DNA of 64,000 nucleotides, from positions 1 through 64,000 of the forward strand of contig JADLZK010007786.1 of assembly GCA_015847255.1 (NCBI GenBank), given 5' to 3'. A model generated the notes under the pieces. That model searched no databases. It was not told the DNA's origin and saw nothing but the letters and a program-made list of their open reading frames with translations. How positions within the stretch are numbered: the first letter of the stretch is position 1; every line of letters starts with the position of its first letter. The stretch comes from Hyparrhenia diplandra. Lineage: Eukaryota; Streptophyta; Magnoliopsida; Poales; Poaceae. Of this stretch, positions 33,975-46,319 are shown in pieces. The position numbers and the translations under genes were made by a program.

Positions 33975-36762
33975 ATGGTTTCATAACCTGTTGTGCTAAC
34001 TGATGGTTGTTTCTCTTCCATATGCGTCGATATCTGGTCTGCAGGTGGCCTTTTCTCATTGTTGACGTTGCAGTTTGTGGTTTCCCATCTGTCAAGTCTC
34101 TCTATAATTTCCCTTGATGTAGGCCTTTCTTCTCGGTTAAATTTGATGCAGCCTAGACCGATTTCAAGACAACATTTTATTTGCTTGCAATCTGTTTCTG
34201 ATAGTGCTCCTCCCAACCTGTTTCTCCAATTATTAATTACCTGCAGATTTAACAATAAAAAATCAAATGTAAAAAGACCTGTTGTATGTCCATCCAAGGA
34301 CCTCCATTTTGTGTATAAACTGTAAAATAATAAACACAATTTCTTACACCATCTACAAACTTCCGGTAGGAAGTTGGAGAGCAGAAACTGAAAATGTCGA
34401 CCTTGGTCCCAGTTATGATCTCTGTGATTATTACTCCCAAACTGTATATGTCTGCCTTAGCTGTGACTTTTCGTCCAATTAAATATTCGGTGCCATGTAA
34501 CCACTGCATGTGAACAAGAAAATGTTCCGACCCTTGTGAGACCTACAACGAACAAATTTCTAGAAACAATAGATGATTACAACATGATAATGCACTTACA
34601 GTGTCCCTAAAAAGAAGAGTAGCGATTTGAGTTTTGTCATCTTCGAACAGTCTCGACAGACCAAAATCAGTAATTTTTGGCTCCATGTATTCATCGAGCA
34701 ATATGTTTCCTGGTTTTAGATCCAAGTGAATTATGGAAGCACCAAATTGGCATTGGCATTCCTCGTGAAGATATAGTAAACCACAGGAAATCCCCTTTAA
34801 TTATTTTTGTAGCGTGTGTGCCACTCATGTCCAGAAGATTCATCTGCATTCGTAATGCAGCCCTATGTCAATTTTCTTTGTGAACTTTCAACCACATAAC
34901 AAATTATGTCCAGTCTAATCTCCTAGCACATACATGCGCATGCACAATTGCATTTATTTCATGTCTTATAGCATCTATTAGGCATTTAGGCACCCAAACT
35001 GATTATATAGTAAACCAGAAGGTAGACTATCTATTACTATTACTAGTTAACGGAACCTCCACGTTAATCACAAGATATGCTAAAAAAGGATAAATCCTAA
35101 ATTTGCCTCACAATAATAATTGATAAGAAAGATCCCACCATCAATTTGCCTTGTTCTTTAATCAATAATAATAATAATAATAATAATAGCAATTCTATCT
35201 ATTTTCCATTAAGAGAAATTACTTAACACTGCTATCGGAGAAAAGGTAAATTACTTACATATGTCGTTATGAATAAGCATAGTCTAAAGTAAAGCATTAA
35301 TTTTGTACCTAAATTTCCTAGCCTTCCATTATTATGGATAATGTAGGTTCCCCTTAAGTTCGCATCTAAATTACCATTTCTCATATTTTAAAAAATGAAA
35401 GATACCCTCTAATGTACATCTAAGATTTCAACATACTGAAGACACATGAAGTGATCCATAGAAGGAGAAAAACTATCGATGGATTGAAAAGAAAACATAT
35501 AGAGCAATCGATAAGTTTATCACAATCGGACAAGGACTACTTAGTATCTATCGGGCAATCGTTAGAAAATGAACAGAGGGAGTGAGCGTATAGATAAGTA
35601 ATTTTGATTAGGTGTAGGTACTAAGTACATAATTGTAATATACCATTGTCTCCTAAAATTCTAGTCTTTGTAGGAGCATTGTAAGTTGATGGGCTAGTAA
35701 AACCTAATTAAGAAGTTTTCTATAGAAATAGTGAAAGAGTAACAAATGAAAATTTGTGGTGACCTAAGTAATGGAGGATAGAGTTTGTATAGACACCAAC
35801 ACTCCTACAGTGATGTTAATGCAAGCAATTTCCATCCAAGTTATTTTCCCTACAATTATGGCTTATGAAAATTCAATTATTGATGTTCAAATGCTCAAGA
35901 CAATAAACAGAATATATACACAAATATATATTGAGTGTTTTGTATCAATTTTAATTAGACCAAATGACCAATCTCCGCATCTATCATAAGTTTACGTACA
36001 CTCCAGATTATATGAGATCGAACATCAATTGGAAGTTAAAGAAAGCTATAGTAGTCATACCTGAAAGATGCCCATCTAGGCTTCCATTTGGCAGGTACTC
36101 CAAGCAGATCAACTTTTGTTGCATCTCAGCAAAAATGTATTTTCCATCGTGCTCCACACATTCATTCCTTGTTTCATAACAATAACCTAGAAATCATACT
36201 ATACTGGGGTGCTTAAGCCTCATAAGATGATAAACCTCATTCTCAAATTGCCTCTCCTGAACTCCAGGCTTTATTAACAGCCGGTCAAGCCTCTTCACGG
36301 CAACCATTTTTCCATTTTGAAGCACTCCCCTGTTTAAGATTTGTTACTATTTTTTTCTTTTGACGAATCGGGAGGAGCCAGAACCTCTACTTACTGGAAA
36401 TATATTGGAAACTAGAAACAAAAGGTGGCCTCAAAGTATCTAGCCAGTTACAAATAAGATGAAAAATATTATTTTAGCTCTATGGTAACCAAGACAAAAC
36501 TCAAAGATCTCTTACTATTGCATATGTGGTAAGTACGGTTAATGTTATATATATATTAAATTCAAGCGGACAAAAAGGTAGAGTTTAATCATACCTTGTA
36601 CACCTTACCAAAACCACCTTCACCAAGTAATCGCTCATCAGAGAAGTTATTTGTTATCCACCTCAAATATTCTAGTGGTATACTGCATGGTCCTGAACTT
36701 CCATTGAGTATTATGATCTCCAGTTCATCATATGCACAAGTGCTAGTAGAGCCACCCTCCAT
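33965..36762 (-). pseudogene. Non-RD receptor-like cytoplasmic kinase A, frameshifted
   Basis: Five exons: 36,762-36,595 (start MEGGSTSTCAYDE, loop GEGGFGKVYK), 36,330-36,061 (AVKRL lysine, LICLEYLPNGSL), 34,844-34,600 (HLDLKPGNILL catalytic loop and DFGLSRLF), 34,503-34,348 (ADIYSLGVIITEIITG) and 34,240 onward (INNWRNRLGG to RPTSREIIERL). All borders are GT-AG. HLD instead of HRD makes it a non-RD kinase, the type common among plant immune kinases. There is no ectodomain. Damage: an extra G at the start of exon 2, a TGA after HPSIV in exon 2, extra bases in A and G runs in exon 3, and missing G residues in exon 4. It is a pseudogene as read, unless the homopolymer lengths are wrong. A paralogue lies at 60-62 kb. 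Confidence 0.8.
35161..35190. repeat. AAT microsatellite
   Basis: About eight to nine AAT units in intron 2 of kinase A. Confidence 0.9.
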
Positions 36763-36839
36763 TTTTTCCCCACTAAACAATATTCTGACTACAGAAACAT
36801 AAAGGCAAACATTTTGGCTAACCACGTGCTGGTGCATAG

Positions 36840-37405
36840 ATAGTTCCTTTGGTAACTCATGTTGTTATAACTTGTAAAAAAATGATTTCCACCAGCAAGA
36901 TAACTGTATAACAGAAGGAAAAAAACATGTGTCAATGTACATATAAAAACTCAAGACAATTTATGCGTTCGCCATTAGATACGATTTGCACAAATAAAGA
37001 GTTTTTCAGTCTAAGGAATTATATCTTTTTAGTGTTGTGAACCATTTCGAAAATTGGTCTTAAGAGGGAGAAAAACAAAATTGATTGTTTTTACTAATAG
37101 GGGCAGTAACCTTCTGTTGGTCTAATTGGCTGACAAAAAAACAATTGTAAACCTAAAAGCGTTGTGCTGGTCTGACTCAAAGGAACTTAAAGGCTCTATC
37201 TTTAGAGTCAATTGTAGCATTGTGATGGCAAGAAACAACACATCGTATTTGCTTTTCGCACATTGGAGTTAACACCAATGTTCTTCTACGCCTCCCATAA
37301 GTGACGTTATGTATTTAATTAGGATTACAAACAAAGTTCATTTGGCTTATGAGTCTATTAATACTTAAGCATTTGTGTCCTATAATAATTTTGGTCTGAT
37401 TCTTC
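36840..37405. other. Upstream region of kinase A, AT-rich
   Basis: This would hold the kinase A promoter on the minus strand. No clear TATA box with a nearby start could be chosen, and no coding sequence is visible. Confidence 0.35.
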
Positions 37406-37407
37406 AT

Positions 37408-38460
37408 TTTTTTTAGATAATGGAATTACATTCCGGCCTCTATGTATCCGCTGAAACCGATACATACACAACCAACCTTATTACAAAAAGTAAAAACTAA
37501 AAGAAAAGAGATAACTTAATTTAGTACACAAAATTGGTACTAAATTAAGGTCGCCTCTAACACAAATCTAGCGACAGCAAGCCCTCCAAATATACGGAAG
37601 ATTTGCAAAACCGAAGACAAAACCCACGACCTTCACAAGGATCTCCAAGACGGCGCTCCGGAGAGTATGCGACGCCGATGGCGCCACCGACGTCCATCCA
37701 TGATGACAGGATAAGGTTATCACCGGGCGTCCGGGCGAGAGGAGCACCAAGACAACACTTCCATGGAAGTGAATGGCCCCAAAAGGCGTCATTGTTGTCA
37801 CCCACCGTAAGATGGAATTGGTTTTCACCCGGTAGCTCCAACCGCCAAAAACATGTGAGGGATCGGGGTAGCGATCCATCTGCCGCCATGAGGTCAGCAA
37901 CCCGCTGCGACCATGTCATCAAGATCCGAACACGGGTTGCAAAAGTTGTGCGACGAGCTTCCACGAGATGATGAAACAGCCGTACAATCCGATCCTCGAC
38001 CACCGCAATTGGCACCGAATCGCCGCTGCAGGGGACGCCGGACGCGATGAGAATGGCGGCTAGTGATGACGACGACGGGGCCACGGCCGACATTTGGCGC
38101 GCGGGCGACGCATCGCTAGCGACCGGATCCGCCTCCACCACCACCGGGCCTAGCGGGGACATCGACGCGGGGGCCCGGGCGCGGCAGCCCGGTCGACGAC
38201 GGGGCCACGACCGACTATTTGGCGCGTGGGCGACGACGCTGCCAGGCCGGCGGATTCAGATCGCACCGCACGGCACAAGCGCAGCCGGATCCGCGGAGCA
38301 TCTCCCCGGGTTAGTGGTGACCGGATCGAGGGGATCGATGCGACCTTCGAGGCGGGGCGCTTGGATCGTCTCTGGGAAGAAAGGGGTGGAGGGAGGGTTG
38401 TGGGATCGAGGAAGGTGAGGGTGAGGCCACCCTGCCGCCACCATCATCACTGCTAGGCAG
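37408..38460 (-). mobile_element. Probable retroelement sequence ending in a T-rich (A-rich on minus) tail
   Basis: On the minus strand the segment runs from GC-rich DNA through a 201-codon open frame (38,162-37,557, MSPLGPVVVEADPVASD) to GGCCGGAATGTAATTCCATT and an A-rich tail at 37,408. That layout (variable ORF, GC-rich front, short untranslated tail, A run) suggests a retroposed element. The protein has no domain I recognise. Target duplications were not found. Confidence 0.35.
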
Positions 38461-40640
38461 GGTTGTTTCGACTTTGCAAAGCTCGGCGGCAGCCAGGCAG
38501 AGGGCGAGCGGGAGGAGCCGAGGTGGCGGCGGCATGGATCGCCGCCCGAGTTGCCCTAGGGAGGGCAACGCGGGGGCCTCGTACGTGGTCAGGTCGTGCC
38601 TCCATGGATGGTGACCATGGATGAGCTTAGTCGCTGTGTCGACGCCGACGATGACCTTCGTCCGTCCGGCACAGAGCGCAGCGAAGACGGAGACGTCATT
38701 ATCCATCCCACCGTGCTCTCTCTCATCTCTCGTGCAAAGTGTGCGGTGCGGCAGATGCACGGCACGACAAATTGCAGGCAGGAGGGATGATGGAGCCATG
38801 GATGGGAGATGCGGCACGCAAGCCTAGGTATGGGCCCCACGACGCGCTCTAGTCGGGCTCCGCTGCGGCGGGACATGTTCCCAACAGCCCGGTACGCCCA
38901 CGCGCTCCACGCTTTATCGCCTGTCCCCCTGACCGACCCGGTCCCCCTTCACACCTCCACCTCCATCTCGCCCCTCCGCTCCCGGGTCAAACATTGCGGG
39001 GTTGAATTAAGCCAAATATTCTTCAATTATCTAGAAAAGGAATTTATCTCTATTGGTAGGAAAAAATAGGATTTGTGGATCAATCGATTGTATTATTGAG
39101 CCTCATGGGCAAATTACATAGAAGTACAGTGTTTAGGCGAACCATGGTTAAGCAATCCTAATCTACCATATCTAAAGATACCCCAATATACTCTTTTAAC
39201 ATATGTCAACAATCATAGCAGTAACGGCATTGACAGTGAAACCAGATCGAGAAGAAACTGAACACGATCATAATGGTTGATTGCATCATGGATGCTATGG
39301 CTAAAGCGAAAGCCGACAAGAGGTTTGCTCACGCAAAACAGTGGCTCTTGTGTCAATCTCAAGGTAGCCAAGTGCCCAACTGTGATGGTGAGTAGCCGTG
39401 GTCGAGAATGTGTCATGCTAAATAGTGTTGAAGCACTTTTTGCCAAGCTAGGTTGAGACGATTGTGTATGATCCGGGTGTGCAAGAGGCACCATGGTGAC
39501 AATAGAGACACTTCGGGGGCAGTCATCATGGAAGAAGGTGATGTCGAGGTCAAAGTAATCGGGGCCTTTGAGAATATAGATGGAAATAGCTATTCCATCG
39601 AGGCAAATAGCACGAGAATGAGAGTGGCGATGCAAAGTCGATGGACAAAGCATGCGCTAAGGTGGCCATGCTTAGGAATATATTGAGGAATAAGGCACAT
39701 ACCAGTGTAGCCAATACTAGATGTACTAGATAGAAGCCCCAACCATACACCAATAATCTCTAACGAAGCAGCATGGAGAGCCTCGACAATGGTTGTGGTG
39801 TGCAGAACGGCAAAGATAGAAGGTGTTGTTGAAGCCCATTGTTTTAGAGTAAACGAAGTAGGCGGGGAAGGATACGACGCCTGGTAACGAGGTTGTATTG
39901 ACAAAGAATAAGTAGTGTGAGAACGGATGCTTTTATCCAAAGGCAAGCGGTTCACACATGAAGCATCTAATCTTGCTCGAAGACAAGCAGTCATGATGCA
40001 AGGTATGGAAGTGGTGGTAGTGCTCAATGCCGGCGATGAGGGCTCGATCAGCATGACATACACCAGATGTTGACATATGGTGCATAGAAATTGTGAAGCA
40101 CAGATCTCGTCAACGCATAGGAGACAACAATGTAGATGCAACGACGATGATGTATACGGGTAGTGGTGTTGTGGTCCAAGGAGACACGGTAGCAACCTTG
40201 TTGCTTTGAGAAGATGCACATAATACTCGACTGGCGAACCTCACGAAAACCGAAGTGGGTTGTACACAATCAGCAAATCGGACTACAAATGAAGCAAAAT
40301 GACAATGGAAGATGTCGACAAAGCATCGATTCGTGGTAGCAATTATGAAATGGAGATGAAGGCATGCGATTGGACGATTGAGCAACAACTTGGGAAAGCA
40401 TCTCTTTGGCATCGTCTTCACAACCTATATCCGAAGTATTTGTTCCGAGTCCGGTGGCAGCCCAAAAGCATAGGAAATCGCCCCCGGCCAAACACGGCAT
40501 GGCTCATGCCTATTTGTTTCGGGCAGCGGCCGAAGCCCACCCGTGTCGCGTGCCTAGGCCGCCACCTCGGCCCACCGGGCGGCATGGCATGGCTCAGTAA
40601 TTCGCCAAAGGCTCGGTAAAGCCCAGTATCATAGTGTAGA
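38460..40640. other. Unclassified, probably retroelement-derived
   Basis: Open frames on the minus strand (38,817-38,311; 39,653-39,213; 40,219-39,590) show no recognised domain. The phrase ATTGTATTATTGAGCCTCATG at about 39,088 resembles ATTGTATTGCTAAGCCTGGTG at about 45,078, a phrase type found in grass Copia LTRs. This suggests that the 39-45 kb region includes remains of one retroelement. No complete gene is visible. Confidence 0.3.
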
Positions 40641-40648
40641 GTATATAT

Positions 40649-41780
40649 GGGTGTGTTTGGTTCGTTTTCTAGATGAGCCTAGCTAGCAAAACGTAGCCAG
40701 GCCAACCTTAGTCTGCCCCTATCAAGCCAACCTCAAGTTGTTTGGTTGTCTCCACTTAGCCTGGCTAACTCAAGAACATGTTTGGTTGTCTGGTATATTT
40801 TGATGTAGTCACCTCTTGTGTGATTGGGTAAGTTTACCTCGTTTGAGTATTTTCGTCAAACACATTTTGTGCGCATGGCGAAGGGGCACCGCCGCGAGCA
40901 ACAGCAGCAGCATACGAGTAGCAAAGCGAGTACGACTATGGGCACACAGAAGCAACACATCCGGCGGCGGTAGTGATATATCCAAACCAAAGAAGAAGCA
41001 TGCCAGCTCGTTGACCAATGCAAGCCAAACCAAGAAGCAGCATATCCACGAGCTTGGGCTTGAGAATGGGGATGAAGGACTCATGCTCTAGCCGTTGGCC
41101 CACCATGCACCAGCATGAATGCCCCGAATAGCATCAGCAGCACCAAGGGCGGCCCACTAGCATCCTCACCTATTGCAGTAGCGTTGGCTCACGTCATGGC
41201 GACCAAGCCGGTCTTTGCCGCTTCGCCACATCCAAGAACAGCCGGCACGGCCCCAAGCCGGCTTGTGTCTAGGAACCTCCCCGCTCCACCACCGTGGAGG
41301 AGCACCTCGATGGGCTTGCGCAGCGGCCTGGGCGTCGTCGGCGGCGTCGGATCTAGCGCCCCGGGCCGCCGCCGCCGAGGAGCAGTCCTCCGCCAATGAG
41401 CCGAAGTCCTGCTCGCTACCGGAACATCTGTCCTCCCTCTCCCTCTCTCTGCCGCCCAGGGATGGAGAGCAGGGGGAGGGGAGGATGGCGAGTCACGGAG
41501 GGTCGTAGTGGCGGAGGCGGTGCTAGGAGAGGAGGGTGGCGTCGCGTGCGAGGAGGTGAGGATCACCCGCGCCCGCGGAGGTAACGCGCACGAGTACAAG
41601 AGGCTAGCACAAGCCAGGCTCCAAAACAACGAACCCCCAACTCGATTTTTCCTGGCCTGGCTAAGCATGTATGGATGGCTCCATGGAGCCAGGCCTCGGC
41701 CCTTGTTCAGGCAACCAAACAGCTTAAAATTGGCTCCAGGGAGCTCTGGCCAAGGCTAGCCATCCAACCAAACACTCCCT
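40649..41780. mobile_element. Non-autonomous TIR element, about 1.13 kb
   Basis: Left edge GGGTGTGTTTGGTTCG and right edge (reverse strand) AGGGAGTGTTTGGTTGG form imperfect terminal inverted repeats, followed on both sides by internal inverted blocks rich in AGCC/GGCT (CTAGATGAGCCTAGCT, and GGCTAGCCTTGGCC on the reverse strand). The interior (41,100-41,620) is GC-rich and may be captured. A target duplication could not be fixed, so hAT or PIF/Harbinger cannot be distinguished. Confidence 0.55.
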
Positions 41781-42899
41781 ATGCGTCTGTTCATCCCAAT
41801 GACTCCAGTCTCAGTTAAGCTTCATCGCTTCTCCCATCTCCCCATGTGCACCGCTGCTCTCCTTCGGTCCTCCCACGCGTGCACCGGCAGCGCTCCTCCC
41901 GAGTCCCGCCAAGACCGCCGCTCCCCCGCTCCCTTCCCTTCTTGCCTTTGCATGCCTGGCGACCCTCTATGCTAACCTTCTCTTCTCACACTGCCAACCA
42001 CAGGCGGCGACGCTCTTTCTCTCGTGGATGCCCAACGGCTGACACCACTACTCTGATGCTCCCTTCCCTTGCGCAGCCACCTCGAAGCATCGAGGGTCGA
42101 GCACTACCTCTACGGCACGCCGACGGTCTCCTCGACTCCTCTACAACCCCGACGGTGGCACTCTTTTTTGACACGGTGGCGGCTCTCCCACGGGGCCACG
42201 ATGATGCGGGTTTGTGGGCCAGGTCCTATGGCTTGGGGCGGCACGGTCTGGTAGCGGGCCCCGTCGTGTCGTGCCCTATCGTGCCGTTTTCTGGCATGGG
42301 CCCGTGCTAGGCTGGGCCGGCCCGTTGCATAGCTATAGCCCAACCTAGCCACATGGTCGAGGAGGGAGAGGCCAACGTAGTCGATGCAAATGTCCGCATA
42401 GATACATGCGAGATCGATAGGTAGTGGACGATTCAACCCTCATCAATGATAAAAAAAAGATAACAATAGATCATATATATGGTGGTGGTTATGGCCAACA
42501 GGTTCGGGGGCAAAGCAGTGGTTAGATGTCGATATGTTGCGACGATGAGATGGCTAGTTGTAAGTGCAGTCAAGCTCTATGTGGGTTTTGGCATTGATGA
42601 CCACCTAATTAGGGAACTAATGAGATTTGTAAAGATGATATGCAGGAAATTAGAAAGGTGGATGATATACAGGTTGGAGGACCCCTCATTATACTTTGAA
42701 GGCACCCTCAACTCATGAAGGCCTAATTATTTTCTATTTTAAATATTAAGTTTAGGAAAAGTCGTACTATTAAGAGGGATAATCCGAAGGCAACTGGTCA
42801 AGTGTCGAATCAAATGCTCAAACCAATCTAAGTTACATCACACCTGCTACCCAATACAGCCAAAGAAAACTTGAATATCGATTCCGGGTTGAGAGCAAA

Positions 42900-43772
42900 G
42901 ACTGCCGCGCACTCAATTTGACCGTTGGGCCCAAGGGGTATAAATACCCTTTCTGCCCCTCCCCAACAGTTACCACTTCTTCCCCAACGTTCAATTTCGT
43001 GGAAGAACAAAACAGAGCTCTTTCTCTCTCTCTCCTCCATTGTTGCTCCTCCACTCCCCAACCTAGGTTTCGATTTCCACCATCAAATCTTGAGAGAGAG
43101 GGTAGCAAACTTCGATTGGACACCGGATCTACAACTTCCCCACCTTGAAAGAGCATTTGGTTCACGTTTTAGCCAGCACCATGGGGTTCTTTTACTCTTG
43201 GAGCTTGCTCCTAGCCGCCTAGACGTCGCCCTTGAGCTTGCCAACTTATGTGGCAGCCTTGGAGGTTTGTAACCTCGTTCTAAATCAAGAAATTCACCCC
43301 ACATCTCTAGGGTTTGGTCCCTAGGCTTGTGAACGAGGGAAAAAGCAAACCTTTGTGGTGAGCTAAGCCTTGTGTGGCAACCTCAACAGCGTGGAGTAGG
43401 CCAGCCTAGGTGTTGACGTTGAGCGACGGGATAAATCACTTGTCTCGCGTGCTGTTTTACATTTCTACAGTTTATATTTCTGAATTAGGGTTTCAACCCT
43501 AGTGTTCTTGTTGTTCTTTGTTCAATTTCTTTCAGTTCTGTATATGTGGTCAGCTGTCCTCTGCGGGGAGGAGTGGAATACTACGTGTTTGAGTGTTCCA
43601 ACTCAAGTTTGCTCTATGTCGATTCATTATAAACTGACGCTTGGCGGTCTGCCGCGCCGGGGAGAGGAGCAAATGTTGCGGTCCATTCTTATATCTGCTC
43701 AATTTGAGTTTTTGCAGGGAGTTTTAATAGGTCACACCTATTCACCCCCTCTAGGCGTCTAGACATCCTACA
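42900..43772 (+). mobile_element. LTR-like sequence (approximate ends)
   Basis: It has a TATA-like GGGGTATAAATACCC at about 42,937, a leader rich in CTCTCTCTC, and ends with ACCTATTCACCCCCTCTAGG and ATCCTACA, the typical 3' end of many grass LTRs. The left end was not located and no second copy or polyprotein follows, so a solo or truncated LTR is likely. Confidence 0.45.
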
Positions 43773-43836
43773 CTAGCCACCATGGTGGCAGCCCGACGTT
43801 CCAATGACGGCGACCAACATCCCGAACTGTGGTAAC

Positions 43837-44938
43837 CACTAGTACCCAAAATCTTTTTTAAGTAGCGGGCACTTTAGATTTTTGCGTGACGCACTTTGTA
43901 GCTCGTCATTGCGTGGCGGCTCACGGTGCCTGTCCACGGTAAATGGATTATCCGTGGCGGGCACATTAGGACGCCCGCCACGGTAAATGGTTCGAAAAAT
44001 AAAAGCAAGAAACCTTAGATAGGGCGCCAAGCCCATCCATGGGCCCGGGCCGAGCCCATCTAGAGCGCACTGCTCGCCATCGATCCACCTCGCCGCTGCA
44101 CCCGGGCCACCGTCGATCCCACCGCTTTGGGCGATCTCGCTACCACGGTCGGGAGTAGCTCGAGCCACCGTCGGTGGCCACCTGGATTGGAGATGGAGAC
44201 CGCCCGATCCGCCGGAGAAGAGGGACCCGCACCGATGGAGATGGGGCGCTCGATGTCGATCCGCCGCGGATCCGCCGCCAGTGGACGCCTGATGTCGATC
44301 CGCCGCGGAACAGCTGCCGCCGTGGCCGCCTGGATGCCGATCTGCCACGGATCCGCCGCTCGATGCCGATCCGCCCGATCCGCCTCCGCCCCGGTCGCCT
44401 GGAGCGGCGCCGCCGCCGGTGTCCCTTTGGCCGCCCCACCGCGGAACGGACGCGAGGAAGGCCGTGCTAGCGCGCTTGCGAGGCCGCCTCGTGCCGCCGG
44501 AAGGGGAGGAGGGAGGCCGCACCGCGCGGGCGCATTACGCAGGGAGGTGCCTTGGTGAGGGAGGGAGGCCGGGAGTGAGGTCTCTCTAACCCTAACTTGC
44601 TAATTTATATAAGCCCGGTAAGATAACTGAAATGGGCTTCCTTTGTTCGGGCCACAATTTTTCGTGACGGCTCCAATAAAATGCCCGGTCACGTAAAATC
44701 GATTTTGAGTGGCGGCATCCACGCCGCCCGCCACGGAAAATATCTATTAACCGCGACGGGCATTTTAACGCATTCCGCCACGGAAAATCGATTTTCCGTG
44801 GTGGCAAAAAAAGTGCCCGTCATGGAAAATAAATCTAGACGAGGGTAGTGGGATATTAACCGTGAGACAAAAAAAGAGTGCCCGCCACGGAAAAGATTTT
44901 CCAAAGTTGTCACATAAAAAATCATTTCGTTACTAGTG
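43837..44938. mobile_element. Non-autonomous CACTA element, complete, 1,102 bp
   Basis: It begins CACTAGTACCC and ends CGTTACTAGTG, matching CACTA terminal inverted repeats, and is flanked by AAC on both sides (43,834-43,836 and 44,939-44,941), the three-base duplication expected for this superfamily. Subterminal repeats of the type CCGTGGCGGGCA and CCCGCCACGG occur at both ends in opposite orientations. The GC-rich interior (44,040-44,560) has open frames without recognised domains and no transposase, so it depends on another element. Confidence 0.9.
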
Positions 44939-45039
44939 AACCTACCAAGACAGGGAAGTGAGAGGGCTGATTTGTTGCTTGGCAGTGACGATAACGATGG
45001 TTGGATCAATAGGATCTACCGTCTAATAAATGATGGTGA

Positions 45040-45395
45040 TGCCCCTTGTGGAGATTACTCTCTCTCGGGCACAGTCAATTGTATTGCTAAGCCTGGTGGG
45101 CAGATTACGTAGTAAGCGTACATTACTGTAGAAAAACCTCCATTATAAATAAGGCAAGTCAGAATGGCGAAATTATACAATTCTAGTGTAGATATTTCAA
45201 TATAGTCAAAAAGTGACACCCCACACAAAAAGAACAACAAAGGAACGGTTCTCGTATCCCCAACCGGAAGTAAAGGTCCTATCTTTACTCCCAGTTCATT
45301 TAACTTTGCTCCCCAACCTGTACTTCGGTTCTACAACCGGGAGTAAAGCCCCGTGAATGAACCGGGAGTACATGTCGTATGTGTACTAGTGCTTT
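45040..45395. mobile_element. LTR fragment and small CACTA-type remnant
   Basis: The stretch 45,040-45,120 resembles the LTR-like phrase at 39.06-39.13 kb. Then 45,245-45,391 carries AACCGGGAGTAAAG/CTTTACTCCC motifs, a common grass CACTA subterminal repeat, and ends GTGTACTAGTG at 45,391, a CACTA-type end. The other end may be the degraded ACTGTAGAAAAACC at about 45,126. No target duplication was identified. Confidence 0.45.
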
Positions 45396-45399
45396 GCTG

Positions 45400-46310
45400 T
45401 AATTTTTTTTAAATTTGCTTTCACTACAGTGTGTACGCCTGATTTAGCCATGGGCAACGTCAAGACAGACAAATATGGTTCAGCACATACTATCCTCGCC
45501 ATATACTAGCATCCAATTTGAATAGCTGGAGCTCAGGAACCATGCTGGGATGAGAAGGAGATATGGAAGAAATCAAAAGAACAGAACTGACAAAAAACCA
45601 AACAAACGTATGCCCAAATTATGACAAAACCAAACAATTCCTAGGCTTGTTCATGGAGAAACCAATCATGACGGATAATACATGCGTGTATATATATAGT
45701 GAACGGAAGAAATTTTGGAAAAGTTTGAGAAAAAACCAAATTAAGGAGAAAAATCTGACCAGCAAGCACGGACCCGGAGCACATACCAGGAAAAAAGACT
45801 TAGGCCAGAGCTGCTGTTTCTACAAAGTTTTGGATCATCCTCCTTCGCTACGTTCTGGCTGGGAGAGTTGATGCTAGAAGAAAGCGTTTTATTTGGGGGC
45901 GTTTGGCTCATTGACTGGTGGATCGTTGACTAGAGCCCGGGAAGAGAAGGGTTGGTGGTTTGGTTGTTTTTTGGCTCATTAGTTAGCTGATGAGGTGTCA
46001 GTGTCATAGGGTCGACCTGCTCTCTCTCTCTCTTTCTTTGGATTTGTTTTTGACTCTGGTCGACTGACTCACGGTGTGACGGTGGGAAGGGGCTTGCTTG
46101 CCGATTTGCGCGAGACGATCGATGGGGCCATGTGGTATCACTGGTACACGCCCACCGAGAGGAGTGCACAGCGGTCTCGCGTGCCGGCGACGACCCGTTT
46201 CCCGGGGCCATCAAGTCCTCGTACAGTCATGCCCAAAACGCGGAGTTCACGGAACGCGGCACGTTCGTACCAAAATGAACCGGATCAAGTCAAGGAGAGA
46301 AGGAGACGGC
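45400..46310. other. No gene recognised
   Basis: Mixed-composition sequence with short open frames only. A CT microsatellite lies at about 46,018-46,035. Confidence 0.35.
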
Positions 46311-46319
46311 GTACCAGTA

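Noticed and set aside
35161..35190. AAT run as a CRISPR-like or regulatory array
   Set aside because: It is a simple microsatellite in an intron; no spacer-repeat structure exists anywhere in the window.
41166..41668. Possible gene inside the TIR element
   Set aside because: Both strands are open and the products are low-complexity; no start context, splice sites or domain support one choice.
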